Source of the DNA: CAJBLF01 sp964504915
Lineage (GTDB): Bacteria; Patescibacteriota; Gracilibacteria; Absconditabacterales; Absconditicoccaceae
DNA length: 64,000 nt
NCBI GenBank assembly: GCA_964504915.1
Contig: CAZDFH010000002.1
Span: forward strand, 62,001-126,000
Direction of reading: 5' to 3'
Shown: positions 46,143-57,677 of the stretch, piece after piece
How the letters are laid out: every line of letters begins with the position of its first letter
Position numbering within the stretch: position 1 is the first letter of the stretch
Translations under genes and position numbers: made by a program
Notes under the pieces: generated by a model
Seen by the model: only the letters and a program-made list of their open reading frames with translations
Told to the model about the DNA's origin: nothing
Database searches by the model: none

Positions 46143-47972
46143 ATGGACAAAAAAGTGTACGAATTTATTTCTACCCAGACTAACGATCCGATCGTGGAAC
46201 GAAGAATTTGTCGTCGAACAGGTCAGGAGTTTGCTATTTTTCAGTCAGATATAGATTTGTTACATAAAATTTCCCCTGTTATTAATAATAAGAAATATGC
46301 TATTCAGCTGCCCAATCTCTGCCCTGATGCTAGACAGATCAAGAGAATGCTCTTTAGAAATGATAGAGTATTTTACAAGTCAGCAAGCGATTACGACGCT
46401 AAATCCATTATCTCAATTTATAGTCCAGCGTTTACGGGGAAAGTTTTTGAAGTGAATGATCGGTACAAAGATATTTGGAATCCATTGGATTATGGAAAAG
46501 CTCCAGAAAAAGATATCTGGTGAACGATAGCGACTATGATGCAAGAAATCCCACGTCTCAACGTCGATGGCGTCGGCAATACCAATAGCGATTACTGCAA
46601 TTATTGTGGCTATGATAAAGACTGTTACATGGATATCGCTGGTGAGAATAACGAGTGATGTTATTATTGTTTATTTACAAAATATTCTAAGAGATGCGTC
46701 GATTGTACCTTCGTATATAACAGCGAATTTTGTTATGAAAGCATCAGCTGTCATGAGTGTAATAAAATTGTGTATAGCCAGTATCTGGAGTGATGCCACA
46801 ATTGTCATTTCTCTTTTGATCTCAAAAATTGTCATAATTGTCTGCGGTGTCGGAACTTGAGAAATCAAGATTACTGCATCTTAAATAAGCAGGTCTCACC
46901 AGAAGAGTTTGAACAAGCTATGAACGAAATATTCACCCACTGATACGAGGCATATCTGAAGTGAATTGAGAAATTTAATGATGTTAAATCGCAATTTATC
47001 TATCCAGCGACCTTTCAGATAAACACAGAACATACTTTTGGGAATGATATCAAAGATGTAAAAAATTCCAAAATGCTCTTCAATGTTTCCTCTGAGGTAG
47101 AAAACTGCCTCTATATGTACGATGTGCTTCATGCGAAAAATTGTTGCGATCTCAACTACTCTCTCTACCAACCAGAATTGGATTACCAGCTCATCAGTAC
47201 ACTCGAGCTCAAGAAATCTGTCTGCAATTTTGCTACGCATCATTCTCGCAATGTCTATTATTGCCAGCTCTGTAATAATTGTAATGATTGCTTTGGCTGT
47301 ATAGGATTGAATAATAAGTCCTATTGTATTTTTAATACCCAATATACGAAAGAGAAATATGAAACGACACTCGCTCTCTTGTTGGATACATTAATTTCTG
47401 GCTGACAACGATGAACGTTTTTCCCCGCAGAATTAAGTCCACATCCCTACAACGACACCGTTGCTATGGAGTACTTCCCTATAAAAACAGTTGAAAGTTG
47501 AAAGTTACAAGTTACGAGTGAAAAAAAATATTTTGGCACAGTTACAGTCCTTGAGCCGGAGAAATTTATTTCAGATGCAATATTAGATTTGTGATGAGAA
47601 GAAAAAATTACAATTAAGTGGCGTACACAAGAGCAAGAAATCACGATACCTACGTGATTAGAAAATATTAATGCCGATGATATTCAGTGATTCGATGAAA
47701 GCATTCTGCAAAAAGTTATTCTCTGTAGCCAGAGCAAGAGGCCATTTAGGATCCAGAAAGGTGAATTTGAGTTTTATAAAAAGATGTGATTACCGATCCC
47801 GAGAAAGCATCAAGACATTAGACATCAAGAAAGATCTGCATTGAGATCTGAGAGAACATTTTATCTCCGCGCCTGTGATAAGACGGGAGAAGAAATCATT
47901 TCTGTCTATCCTCCAGATGCTGAGTTTAAGGTCTATTCTCAGGAAGCGTATAACAAAGCAATTTATTGATAA
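46143..47972 (+). CDS. Cys-rich tandem paralogue E (longest copy)
   Basis: 609 residues, the longest and most diverged copy. It starts at MDKKVYEF by alignment; an upstream in-frame ATG at 46131 is less likely. It keeps CPDARQIKR in the N-terminal module, dense CxxC blocks (CHECNKI, CHNCHF, CHNCLRC) and CNNCNDCFGC. Where other copies have about 45 residues between EYFP and DDILK, this one has about 73, beginning with an odd repeat (VESGKLQVTSEKK) encoded by tandem GTTGAAAGTT words. The C-terminal module has CSQSKRPFRI and CDKTGEEI, lacking the second CxxC cysteine. Its last codon is TGA before TAA. Confidence 0.72.
47490..47519 (+). repeat. GTTGAAAGTT word repeat inside paralogue E
   Basis: About 30 bp of GTTGAAAGTT / GTTACAAGTTACG words, typical of intergenic DNA in this window (compare 11432-11470), lie in frame within the coding region and coincide with the extra length of this copy. 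Confidence 0.55.
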
Positions 47973-47982
47973 TATCAGCTTC

Positions 47983-48011
47983 GTAAGGGACGGTTTAAAA
48001 CCATCCCCTAC
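47983..48011. repeat. GTAGGGG-type single hairpin variant
   Basis: GTAAGGGACGGTTT and AAACCATCCCCTAC form one long hairpin with few mismatches, in the gap between paralogues E and F. It looks like a half-unit or relative of the paired-hairpin repeat. Confidence 0.6.
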
Positions 48012-48044
48012 CTTCATACAGGCATTTTTACCTCATTATAGCTA

Positions 48045-49793
48045 ATGGACAAAAAAGTCTACGAATTCATTTCCAAGCAAATGCAAGACCCCATCGTGGA
48101 ATGGAAGACCTGCAAGATAACAGGTGAACCGTTTGCTATTTTTCAGTCAGATATAGATTTTTATGAGAAAGTCAGTCCTGTATTTGGAGGAAAAAAAATC
48201 AATCTTCCTACGCCAACTCTCTGTCCGGAGGAAAGATGGAAAAGAAGATTGCTGTTTAAAAATGAAAGAGCATTATTTAGAAATACCTGTGCATCTACCT
48301 GAAAGCCGATCATCAGTATCCATGCTCCCGATAGCGGATTCAAAGTGTTTAGCGTCGCTGCATGGCGATCTGATAGTTGGAATCCTATGGATTATGGAAA
48401 GACATATGATCCGAGCATACCATTTTTTGAGCAATACAAAGAACTCTATCGTACCGTGCCACAGATAGCAATCATGAATGATAATGGTGTCGCAAGTGAA
48501 AATATTGAATACTGCCAGAATGTCGCCTATTCCAAAAATTGTTATCTTACCACCGTAGCGTGGAAACTTGAGCATAGTTATTATAGTAGCAATATGGCCG
48601 GAGGTAATCGGCTGCTGGATTGTTTCTTCACTATGACCTCGGAAAATTGCTATGAATGCTGTGATAGCAACCATTTATACTGATGTTTTCGACTCCAATA
48701 TGCGTTTAACTGTCAAAACTGTCGATTTGGCTATGATTTGGCTGGATGTAAAGATTGTATCGGCTGCGTAAATTTACGTGATAAGCAATACTGCATTTAC
48801 AATAAGCAATATAGCAAAGAAGACTATGAAGCATATAAGACGAAATTTTTGGCTGAATTGCCAAATAATTTTTCCACTCTGTATGACCAGTTTCAGAGCT
48901 TTGTTGTGCAACAACCTCACAGAGCATTGTACAATACGAATGCGACGAATACCTATAGTTCCAATTTGTTTAATGCAGAGAATGCAAGATTTTGCTACAA
49001 TATACAGAATGCAAAAGATACGAAATACTGTGTCTTTGGTGATACGATAGAAGATGCGATGGATCTGACGGTCTGATGAGAGTTGCAATTGTGCTATGAA
49101 GGCAACGTCCCAGATCATTCATATAAAGCGTGTTTTACGGTCTTCTGTCGATCATGCACCAATATTCTCTATTCAGAAATGTGTCATCATTGCCAGGATT
49201 GTTTCTGATGTGTGGGATTGAGAAATAAACAATATTGTATCTTGAATAAACAATATACCAAAGAAGAATATGAGACACTCGTTCCTCAAATTATAGAACA
49301 TATGAAAACTGAATGAACCTGGGGAGAGTTTTTCCATCACGGAGTCGCTCCCTATTCGTATAACGTATCTACCGTCATGGACTATTTTCCTTTGACAAGA
49401 GATGAGGCGCTTGCTCAGTGATATCGCTGGCGCGATGTGAGAGAAGAAATTAATATGCCAACATGAATTGAGTCTGTTGCCGCGAGAGACATTCCTACAA
49501 ACAGCAACGAAGTAGCTGATGATATATTAAAGAAAGCTATTGTATGTGAAGTTTCATGAAGACCATTTAGAGTCCTAGCACCAGAGTTAGAATTTTATCG
49601 CAAGTGGAATATTCCTTTTCCTCATAAGCATCCAGATGTAAGATTTGAAGCAAGGTTGCAAAGAATGCCGAAGAAGCAACTCAATCTCAGACATTGCGAC
49701 AAGTGTGGAATAGAAATGCTGAGTGTATATAAAGAGCAGGAAGTATTTAAAGTATATTGTGAGAGTTGTTATAATAAGGCAATTTACTGATAA
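48045..49793 (+). CDS. Cys-rich tandem paralogue F
   Basis: 582 residues. N-terminal module CPEERWKRR with CASTGKPIIS; the first Cys block is comparatively sparse and contains CYECCDSNH, CQNC and CKDCIGC. The second ends CHHCQDCFGCVGLRNKQYC. The C-terminal module has CEVSGRPFRV, CDKCGIEML and CESCYNKAIYG, where the final Gly is TGA (49788-49790) before TAA. Copy G begins only 10 bp after its stop, so F and G are surely cotranscribed. Confidence 0.75.
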
Positions 49794-49803
49794 AATCTTT
49801 TAA

Positions 49804-51504
49804 ATGTCCGAAAAGACTGTTGAGACTAAAGCATGTACACTTTGTTTATCTTCTTTTGCAATAACAGATGAAGATAAAATTTTTTATGACGCGGTTTCCC
49901 CAATTTTCTGATGAAAAAAATATCATATACCTAATCCAACACTTTGCCCAGACTGTAGATTTCAGAGAAGAGCATCATTTAGAAATTTGGATAAATTGTA
50001 TAAAAGGAATTCCGACTCCAGCTGAAAATCGATTATCTCCATCTATTCACCAGATAAAGCGTATGTGGTCTATGAAAATGAACACTGGCGATCTGACCAG
50101 TGGGATGCATTGGAGTATGGTAGAGATTATAATTTTGAAAACACTTTTTTTGCACAATTTGATAATTTGCTAAAACAGGTACCCAAAATATCTCTGAGCA
50201 CAGAAAAATTAGAAAATTCAGATTATGTGAATTATAGTGGCTGGGTGAAAAATTGTTACCTCGCTTTCATCTGTGCCTATGATGAAAACTGCTATTATTG
50301 TCACGGTGTCCGTTATTCCCATCATTGTGTAGACTGTGCATATTCACAGTATTTAGAAAATTGCTATCAAGTATCTGATACCTTAAAATCATATAATTGT
50401 AAATATCTACAGAATGCTAAAGAATGTGATAGCTGTTTTTATTCAGATACGTTAATCTGATGTAAATATTGTTTGTTCTCTACCAATCTCGTCAACAAAG
50501 AATATTATATACTTAACAAGCCAGTTTCCAAAGAGCACTTCGAGACAGTGCTGAAACATATCGAAGAAACATCCGTTTTACAAGATTTTTTGAAACAGTA
50601 TGAAGATCTAAGAAAAAATTCTCCTAAGAAGGAAAATTATAATATCAATAGCGAATATTGCCTTGGAGAATATATGTTAAATTCTAGTAATGTGTATGCC
50701 TGATTTGATGTATCTAATGTCCAAGATAGTAAATATGTAGACTGGTTATTTGATTCGAAAAATTGCTTCGATGTGTATGATTGGTGAGAGACCGCGGAGA
50801 ATTGCTACGAATGCTACAAGATAGGAAAATGAGTCAACAAAACCATTTTCTCTGCATTTTGTATATCAGATATCCACAATCTCATATATTGTTATGACTG
50901 TGTCAGTGGCTGTTCGGATTGCTTTGGCTGTGTATGATTAAAAAATAAAAGGTATTGTATCTTAAATACACAATATACCAAAAAGGAATATGATATCTTA
51001 GTGCCCAAGATTATAGAAAAAATGGAAGCCGATGGTGAGCGAGGAGAATTTTTTCCTACAAGTTTATCTCCATTTGGATATAATGAGACCGTTGCTATGG
51101 AATATTTCCCCCTCACAAAAGAAGAAGCGATGAAACAATGATGTAAACGAAGTGATTATGAAGCTCCGTTTCCAAAGGTGGATACCATATTACAACCACA
51201 TGAATTGCCATCGATCGACAGCGTTACGGATGATATTCTCAAGGTTGCCATCGCATGTAAAGTTACTCAAAAACCGTTTCGCATCATCAAGCAAGAATTA
51301 GATTTTTATCGTAGACATCACATTCCACTCCCCCGCAAACATCCTGATGTCCGTCATCAGAAACGCATGGATGAAAGACCGACTAGAGAACTTCATCTCC
51401 GTCATTGCGACAAGTGTTGAATTGAGATGCTGAGTGTGTATGATACGAGAGAGAAATTTAAAGTATTCTGCGAAGCTTGCTATAATAAAGAAATTTATGG
51501 ATAA
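49804..51504 (+). CDS. Cys-rich tandem paralogue G (complete N-terminal zinc ribbon)
   Basis: 566 residues, the shortest copy. Like copy D it begins with a full ribbon, CTLC and CPDC, and lacks the MDKKVYEF start. The first ribbon is followed by RRASFRNLDKLYKR. The first Cys block contains CYYCHGVRYSHHCVDC and later CKYC. The second contains CYDCVSGCSDCFGC. The C-terminal module has CKVTQKPFRI, CDKCGIEML and CEACYNKEIYG with GGA for the last Gly and TAA as stop. D and G form a subfamily that keeps cysteines lost elsewhere. Confidence 0.75.
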
Positions 51505-51533
51505 ATAATCGTTTTATTGTTTGTGTATTGCTT

Positions 51534-53273
51534 ATGGACAAAAAAGTGTATGAATTTATCTCTGCTAAGGTCAACGATCCTATCGTAGAACGAAAAACCT
51601 GTGCCGTGAGTGGCGAACCATTCGCTGTGTTTCAGTCAGATTTGGATTTTTATAAACAGGTATCCCCTACCTTTGAAGGAAAGAAATATATTTTTCCTAC
51701 ACCGACATTGTGTCCAGAAGAGAGACAAAGAAGAAGATTGGCAATCCGCCATGAGACCTGCTTGTATAGTAGAGAATGCGACTTAACCAATAAGAAACTT
51801 GTCACTGCCTACTCCCCTGATAAACCATATAAAGTTTACGATCATACGCTTTATCGAACCGACAAATGGAATCCTACAGCATTTTTTCTTCGCTACGATC
51901 CTAGTAAAAAATTCTTTGAGCAATTTGATGCTTTATTGCATCAGGTACCTAGGATTAGTTTATTGACGGATCTCAGAAATGAAAATAGTCTCTATGTCGA
52001 TCAGGCCAATCTCGTCAGAAATTGTTATATGATACGAGCTGCCGGCTATGATGAATTTTGTTACTATAGCTACAGAGTATGGCATAGTAATTATGTCGTA
52101 GACTCCTCATTTGTGACCAAGGTAGAACACAGTTATGAATGCGTAGAATGTGATGGCTGCTTCAACTGCAACTATAGCGTCAAATGTAACGACTGTGCTG
52201 AATCTAATTTTTTGTACAACTGCAAAAATTGTAAGAATTGCTTTTTCTGTGAGAATCTGGTCAACGGACAATATTATTTTTTCGGCAAACAATATAGTAA
52301 AGAAGAATATGAATTGATGATGAAACAATATGATCTAAGCTCATATACGACAGTCACTCAGCTCAGGAATAAATTTGATGAACTCGTCAAAGAAGCTATT
52401 CACAAGGCAACGGATAACGTGAATGCGGATAGATGTTTTGGGCATCTAGCTCATCGTAGTAAAAATGTCGTCAGAGCATTCTCTGCTCGAGATATGGAAG
52501 ATAGTAAATATTGTTTCCTCTACGCTGAAGCGAAAAAATGTATGGATGTCGATTATCGATGAGTCAATACAGAGCAAATTTATGAAAGTATTACGATAGG
52601 AGACAACGCATTTAATGCATGTTTCTGCACCGATTCATGGAAGTTGCAAAATTGTTTTTATTGCGATACCTGTATCAATTGCAAAAATTGTTTCTGATGT
52701 ATCGGACTCAATGGCCAAGAGTATCATGTATTTAACAAACAATATACCAAAGAAGAGTATGAAAAATTAGTCATCACGATTATAGAAAATATGACTGCCG
52801 CTGGTGAGCGAGGAGAATTTTTCCCTGCCTCTATCTCTACCCAGTGATATAATGAGACACCAGCTCATCTCTACTATCCCATGACTAAGGTGGATGCGTT
52901 AGCAAGATGATATAAACGATCTGATTTTGAATCTCCTCTGCAAAATGTGCAGACTGCATTGAAAGCATCGAGTCTGCCTGATACTATCGGAGAAGTCGAT
53001 CCTGCGATCAAAGAAATGGTCGTGGAATGTGAAGTCACTCATAAGCCATTTAGGATCACACCACAGGAATTGGAATTTTATAGATCACACAAGATTCCTT
53101 TACCTAGAAAACATTTTGATGTCAGAAGGCAGGAAAGAATGAGATATAGAGAAGCTTTGCAATTGTATCTAAGGACCTGTGACAATTGTCATCAAGAGAC
53201 ACTTTCCGTCTATCCACAGACTTCTGAATATCATGTACGATGTGAAGCATGTTACGATAAGAAATTTTATTAA
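51534..53273 (+). CDS. Cys-rich tandem paralogue H
   Basis: 579 residues, last copy of the second array. It starts MDKKVYEF and has CPEERQRRR with RHETCLYSREC. The first Cys block reads CVECDGCFNCNY, CNDCAES, CKNCKNCFFC; the second is short and ends CINCKNCFGCIGLNGQEY. The C-terminal module has CEVTHKPFRI, CDNCHQETL and CEACYDKKFY and then TAA, without the terminal Gly. The longest stretch without any TGA in this array is its first 344 codons. The DUF58 gene begins 9 bp later on the same strand. Confidence 0.75.
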
Positions 53274-53282
53274 CCATCATAT

Positions 53283-54002
53283 ATGAAGTGAAGATTTAGT
53301 TTAGATCCTAAGAAGCTTATTGCTGGGAAGTATTTTGGCCAGTTCCAGAGTATCTTTTCGTGATTGTGAACAGAAGCGAGTGATGTGAGATTGTATGCGC
53401 CTGGCGATAGTGCCAAGACGATCAATTGGAAGACGAGCGCAAAGCATCAGCAATTATATAGCAACGTCTATCAGCAAGAGAAAGCTATCTCGATAGATAT
53501 TTTCTGGGATGTGAATTACAATCGGAATGGCAAGATACAAGACAAAAAAAATTATGAAGTCGTGCGTGCTATGATGTCAGATATTATTTTGTATGCCAAA
53601 ACATACGGTGCGACCTTGACTATAACGTACATACAAACAACATGATGGATACGAAAAACAACGGAACTTTGTGAGCTCGTTGTCGGCAAAACATATGAGA
53701 AAGCGATTCAACTGATGATGCAACTTAATACCCTAATACCACAAAGGTCTACGACTTATCAAACAAAACTCTCTGACTTCCTTTCACGTATTGCTACGAA
53801 CACAAAGAGACGTGCTATCGTTGTATTTTCTGATTTCCTCGGGCTGAATACACAGCAAGTAAAACAATTTCAACAACTAAAAAAAGAGCATGTGCTTGTG
53901 CTCTTTCAGTTACCAGTACATAAAGAAATGGGACAGAATTATGATAGTGGGATGATGAATATTGATCGTCTCCCTGCTATTGAACTCACTAAAATCGCTT
54001 AA
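53283..54002 (+). CDS. DUF58-domain protein
   Basis: 239 residues. DUF58 signature: FQSIFSGLGTEASDVRLYAP, then GDSAKTINWKTSAKHQQLY, followed by a vWA-like domain with ISIDIFWDVNYN, RRAIVVFSDFLGL and LVLFQLPVHKE. DUF58 proteins often accompany MoxR ATPases and are thought to act in assembly of other complexes. No MoxR gene is nearby. Instead it directly follows the Cys-rich array, perhaps as its last gene. TGA encodes Gly in MKGRFS, SGLGTE and TTGWIR. Its TAA overlaps the stop of the convergent ruvX gene. Confidence 0.85.
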
Positions 54003-54427
54003 GACGTAGTCTTTAATCCTCTTTCGAGAATAATCATGGCGCTGATCGTATCTTCAGCGGCATTTTTTTTAAAATCTCAAGCCAGTCATAAATCTTTGGC
54101 TGCGTTGGAAATAATATCTCCTGATTGGACACTGGAATAATCTTCTTCGACATATTGGATCTCGATATTTTCTTTATCGATGTTTCGAGAAAGTCCTTGC
54201 ATAAATTTATTGATTTTTTCTTGGATATCTTTTTGTTGGCTCGGTCGGCCAATCATAATTTTAACGACATGATATCTTACGATTAGATCAGCTATATTGA
54301 AATAAATCATCTGATCATTGAGTAAATAGCCGACCGGGAAAATGACCGCGTTATCGGTATTTTTGTATGCGATACCGACATATTTACTTCATCGGTCTAT
54401 CGCGAGAATGGATTCTTGTTTGTGCAT
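53999..54427 (-). CDS. ruvX: RuvX/YqgF-type RNase H-like nuclease
   Basis: 142 residues. YqgF fold: ILAIDRGSKYVGIAYKN at the start (Gly in DRGSK is TGA), the middle strand VVKIMIGRPSQQ, YVEEDYSS and the terminal EDTISAMIILERGL with the acidic residue. Family members process pre-16S rRNA ends or act as Holliday-junction-resolvase relatives. Length is typical. The stop codon overlaps that of DUF58 in the palindrome TTAA. Confidence 0.85.
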
Positions 54428-54502
54428 GGATTGTCTGAAAGAATAAAATTATCGGATTGCAGATTACAGATTATATATTTCAACCCTCAACCTTTCAACA
54501 TG

Positions 54503-54566
54503 CCCACATAATTTTCATTAGCTTCGGAGACGCATGCAATGCGTCTCTACAGGAAATTGGTGTGGG
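54503..54566. repeat. Hairpin repeat element, copy 2
   Basis: Bounded by CCCACA and TGTGGG, with shared core TTAGCTTCGG and a perfect 9-bp stem GAGACGCAT-GCA-ATGCGTCTC (54527-54547). The stem bases differ from copy 1 (9244-9262), but pairing and the GCA loop are kept. It lies between ruvX and tsaB. Confidence 0.6.
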
Positions 54567-54582
54567 CTTCAACTTTTCAACT

Positions 54583-55176
54583 TTAGTTTAAAACTGGTTC
54601 TATCATGTAATTTGCCTCGACATGTACGGTTGGTGTAAGATTCAATTCTTGTATCGAGATCTCGTGTTTTTTATCTTGGTAGCTAACGATGAGTTTATCT
54701 TTTCCGTTGGCGATATGAAGCATATTTTTATTTCCTTCTGGTCGATAAGGATCGTATACTTCATCTAAAAATGCGTCTGTAGGCAATTCGTCGAGCTTGA
54801 TCTCTTTCGTCGTCGGTAAGTCAGTCGTGAAGTCAGCCAGCCAGATGTTGTGTTTTTGTCCTAGATAGATAGCTCCCGTGTCTGGTACTATGCCTTTTTT
54901 CACTAGATGAGCGAATAAAGTCAATTTGTCTGTAGAGAAGATCTGTATCTTTTGGTCTAAAACTGCATTCATCATATTTATCATTAAGGTTCCAACACGA
55001 AGATTTGTGAATCATCATGGTCAGTTAATAAGAAAAATCTCCTGAAAGGGACTATTTTTGTGTCGTTCTAACAATGTGGGACCCAGAATATCTTCTATGC
55101 CATTACGGTTTAGGATTTCCTGGCGATTTCCATCGTCCAAAGCCACTTTATCACTGGAAATGTTTATGAATAACAT
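54583..55176 (-). CDS. tsaB: tRNA threonylcarbamoyladenosine biosynthesis protein TsaB
   Basis: 197 residues. The start gives MLFINISSD, the usual TsaB opening. FLINGPGGFTNLRVG is the diagnostic GPGSFTGLRxG motif (one Gly is TGA), followed by the MINMMNAVLD helix and FSTDKLTLFAHL. TsaB supports TsaD in making t6A in tRNAs that read ANN codons. The C-terminal part is diverged, as is common. tsaD is not in the window. Confidence 0.85.
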
Positions 55177-55331
55177 ACACTCAAAGACATAAAAGTAAAA
55201 AGCGAGCATATCTATATATATTTTTTGGCAATATGCAAGTCAAGAAGTACCAGAACATTAGCTTTATTTGGTAAATTTTTGCTCCGCGAGTATACTTGGT
55301 GTGTATATTGTTTTACCTGTGAAATACCTAG

Positions 55332-57650
55332 ATGAGATATATCAAAAAGTTACTTCCACGAAAACGATCCAGATTTAGCAAAAGAATCCTTTGATTTTTG
55401 CTTATTTTCACCCTTTCTGGCGTATTTTTGCAGGGGCAGGTAGGAACCTTTGAAGTACATGCAACCGATACTCTTCAAGATAATAAAACCACTCCTGATA
55501 GTGGTCTTGGTATTGATAAAATGTGATTAGTAGAAATATTTGATCTCATTCTCAAAGTCATTTATGTCCTTCTATGGCCACTTTTGGTCGTAGCTTGATG
55601 GGCATTGGACAATACAATGGTGTATGGATCATTCTTTCACATGGACGCTCCTCTATGGAAATTTTGGAATATGATAAAGAACTTTGCAAACTTTGCACTG
55701 GTGTGAGTGGTGCTGTATAATATTATTAAAAATCTGATCAAGTGAGGCACGAAGCCGATTGAGATAATCAAAAAAACATTGATTGCGTGAATTCTGATCC
55801 AGGCGAGTCGATTCTTGACAGCGATGGCTGTCGATCTATCTACGGTGGCTACCTATGCTGTGGGATGATTGCCTTTGAGCGTATTGCAAAATACTGACTT
55901 ATGAGATAAGAAAATATTGTCTGTGCATAGTGAATTGGACTTAAATAAATTTAGTAATATTACCCAAAAGGGGGACACCTTCAAAGTCACCTATGGCGCC
56001 TGAGCAACATTACTTTCGCCCTGTGTACTTTCCGATAACAAAGAATCGTGATGATCCAAAAGATATATCGTATGAAGATCTGTGCTTACATGAACTGAAG
56101 TAGGACTCTGTGTCTTATTTGGAGACTCTGTACTTAAATTTGACGAAGTATGACTGAAGACTGCATATCTCCAGACTCCAGATACAAGTGAAACCACCTA
56201 TCTCCTCTTTAGTCAATGAGAGGCCGCTACTGCTATTGATGCTACCACACTCAAAGATTGGGTAGCGAAATGATATGTCGTAGATGTCCTTTCTGGGTCT
56301 AGTGGATTTACCAAAGCGAAAACCGAGGGCAAGACTTGGTTTGATGGGACTGATGCGATTACTATGTCGGAGCTGGTTTCTAGATCCAAATGATTCGTCT
56401 GACCACTAGTCACGATCTATTCTTCTATGCTCAACTTTGCGGAGATTTCAGATGTATCCGTCTGATCTATTGGTAAGATTTCTTGAGAAATGATTATCAA
56501 AGTCGGCATCGCTGTGGCCTTATTTTTCCCTTTGGTGGCCTTGGCTGCTGTACTCATTATGAGAATTTTATTCCTCTGGGTACTGATTGCCATATCGCCG
56601 TTTATCGTCCTCAAAGAAAGTTTTGATATAGAGATGTGATGAGAAGGTAAATTTTTGGGAGATACCTTTGGGAAGTCATTTAAATTAGGTAATATTTTAT
56701 CGGTCATCTTTGCCCCTGTCGTCACTGTCTTTGCCCTAAGCATCGCATTGATCTTTATGACAACATTGATGAATACGTATTCTCCACAGAACACTAATAC
56801 TCCTAATGATGTGCTCTGACCTGAATTACAAAGGGCTACTACCACTACTCCATGAGCTCAGAAATATCTGATGGCTGGAGGAAATGAAATAGAATTCTTA
56901 AACTTTGATCGATGAGGTACTATGGATCGATTTTCTCGATTGATTGTAAACTTAGTCGCTATCTGATTGATACGAGCATTATTACTTGTGGCTATCAAGG
57001 CTAATAGCATAGGAAAAGCGTTTGGTGCGCCAATCATGAACTTTGGTAAAAACTTTATGGCCACCTTGCCTATTATGCCAATACCTGGTGGTAATGGACA
57101 AAGAGTCGGACTTGCTCCTGCTATCAAAGAAGCACGAGAAGCTCCTACGAGAGCGATAGAGACCAGATTGAGAGATCAGGAGAATGAGGCTGCTGAAGCA
57201 TACTTCAATCCCAATAAACAAGAGGAGAAAAAAAAGCCAACATTTACTTCTGAACAATATTCGACTATTGCGACATGAGGTATAGAGAAATATAATGAGT
57301 GAAAAGAAGAAAATGAGAAAATCAGTGGCACCTACTATAGTGATCAGTCATTCGTTGCATGAGTAGATGATGCTATTGCGAAGATCTCTGATCAATCAGC
57401 TAAAGATGCTGCTATCGCTACGACTCAAAAAGCATTTGGTGCCAATATAGAAGCTCAAGTCAAAGATGGGACAATTAACGATCCTTCGGCCATCAAAAAT
57501 CTTATTGATGCTTCTGATGCTTCAGGGTTTGGTAAAAAGCGAGCAGATGATATCATTACCAATAAAAATGGCATGCTTGTGGGCAAGAAAAAATTTAAGA
57601 TTACAAAAAATGATCAAGGTGTCTACGAGGTAAAAGAAGAAACTACATAA
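55332..57650 (+). CDS. VirB6/TrbL-like polytopic membrane protein 1
   Basis: 772 residues. It has a basic N-terminus with a signal-like helix, then several membrane helices: VIYVLLWPLLVVAGWALD, NFALVGVVLYNIIKNLI, a later cluster IIKVGIAVALFFPLVALAAV, LIMRILFLWVLIAISPFIVL, SVIFAPVVTVFALSIALIF, and LVAIGLIRALLLVAI. The soluble C-terminus is hydrophilic. Topology and the trio of helices around a Trp-rich patch resemble VirB6/TrbL channel proteins of type IV secretion, but similarity is not strong enough to name it. The next gene has the same plan and shares NFANF and LIQAS patches, so they are paralogues. The two form an operon, 27 bp apart. Confidence 0.65.
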
Positions 57651-57677
57651 TAATGCTTTAGATAAAAAATACTTGAT

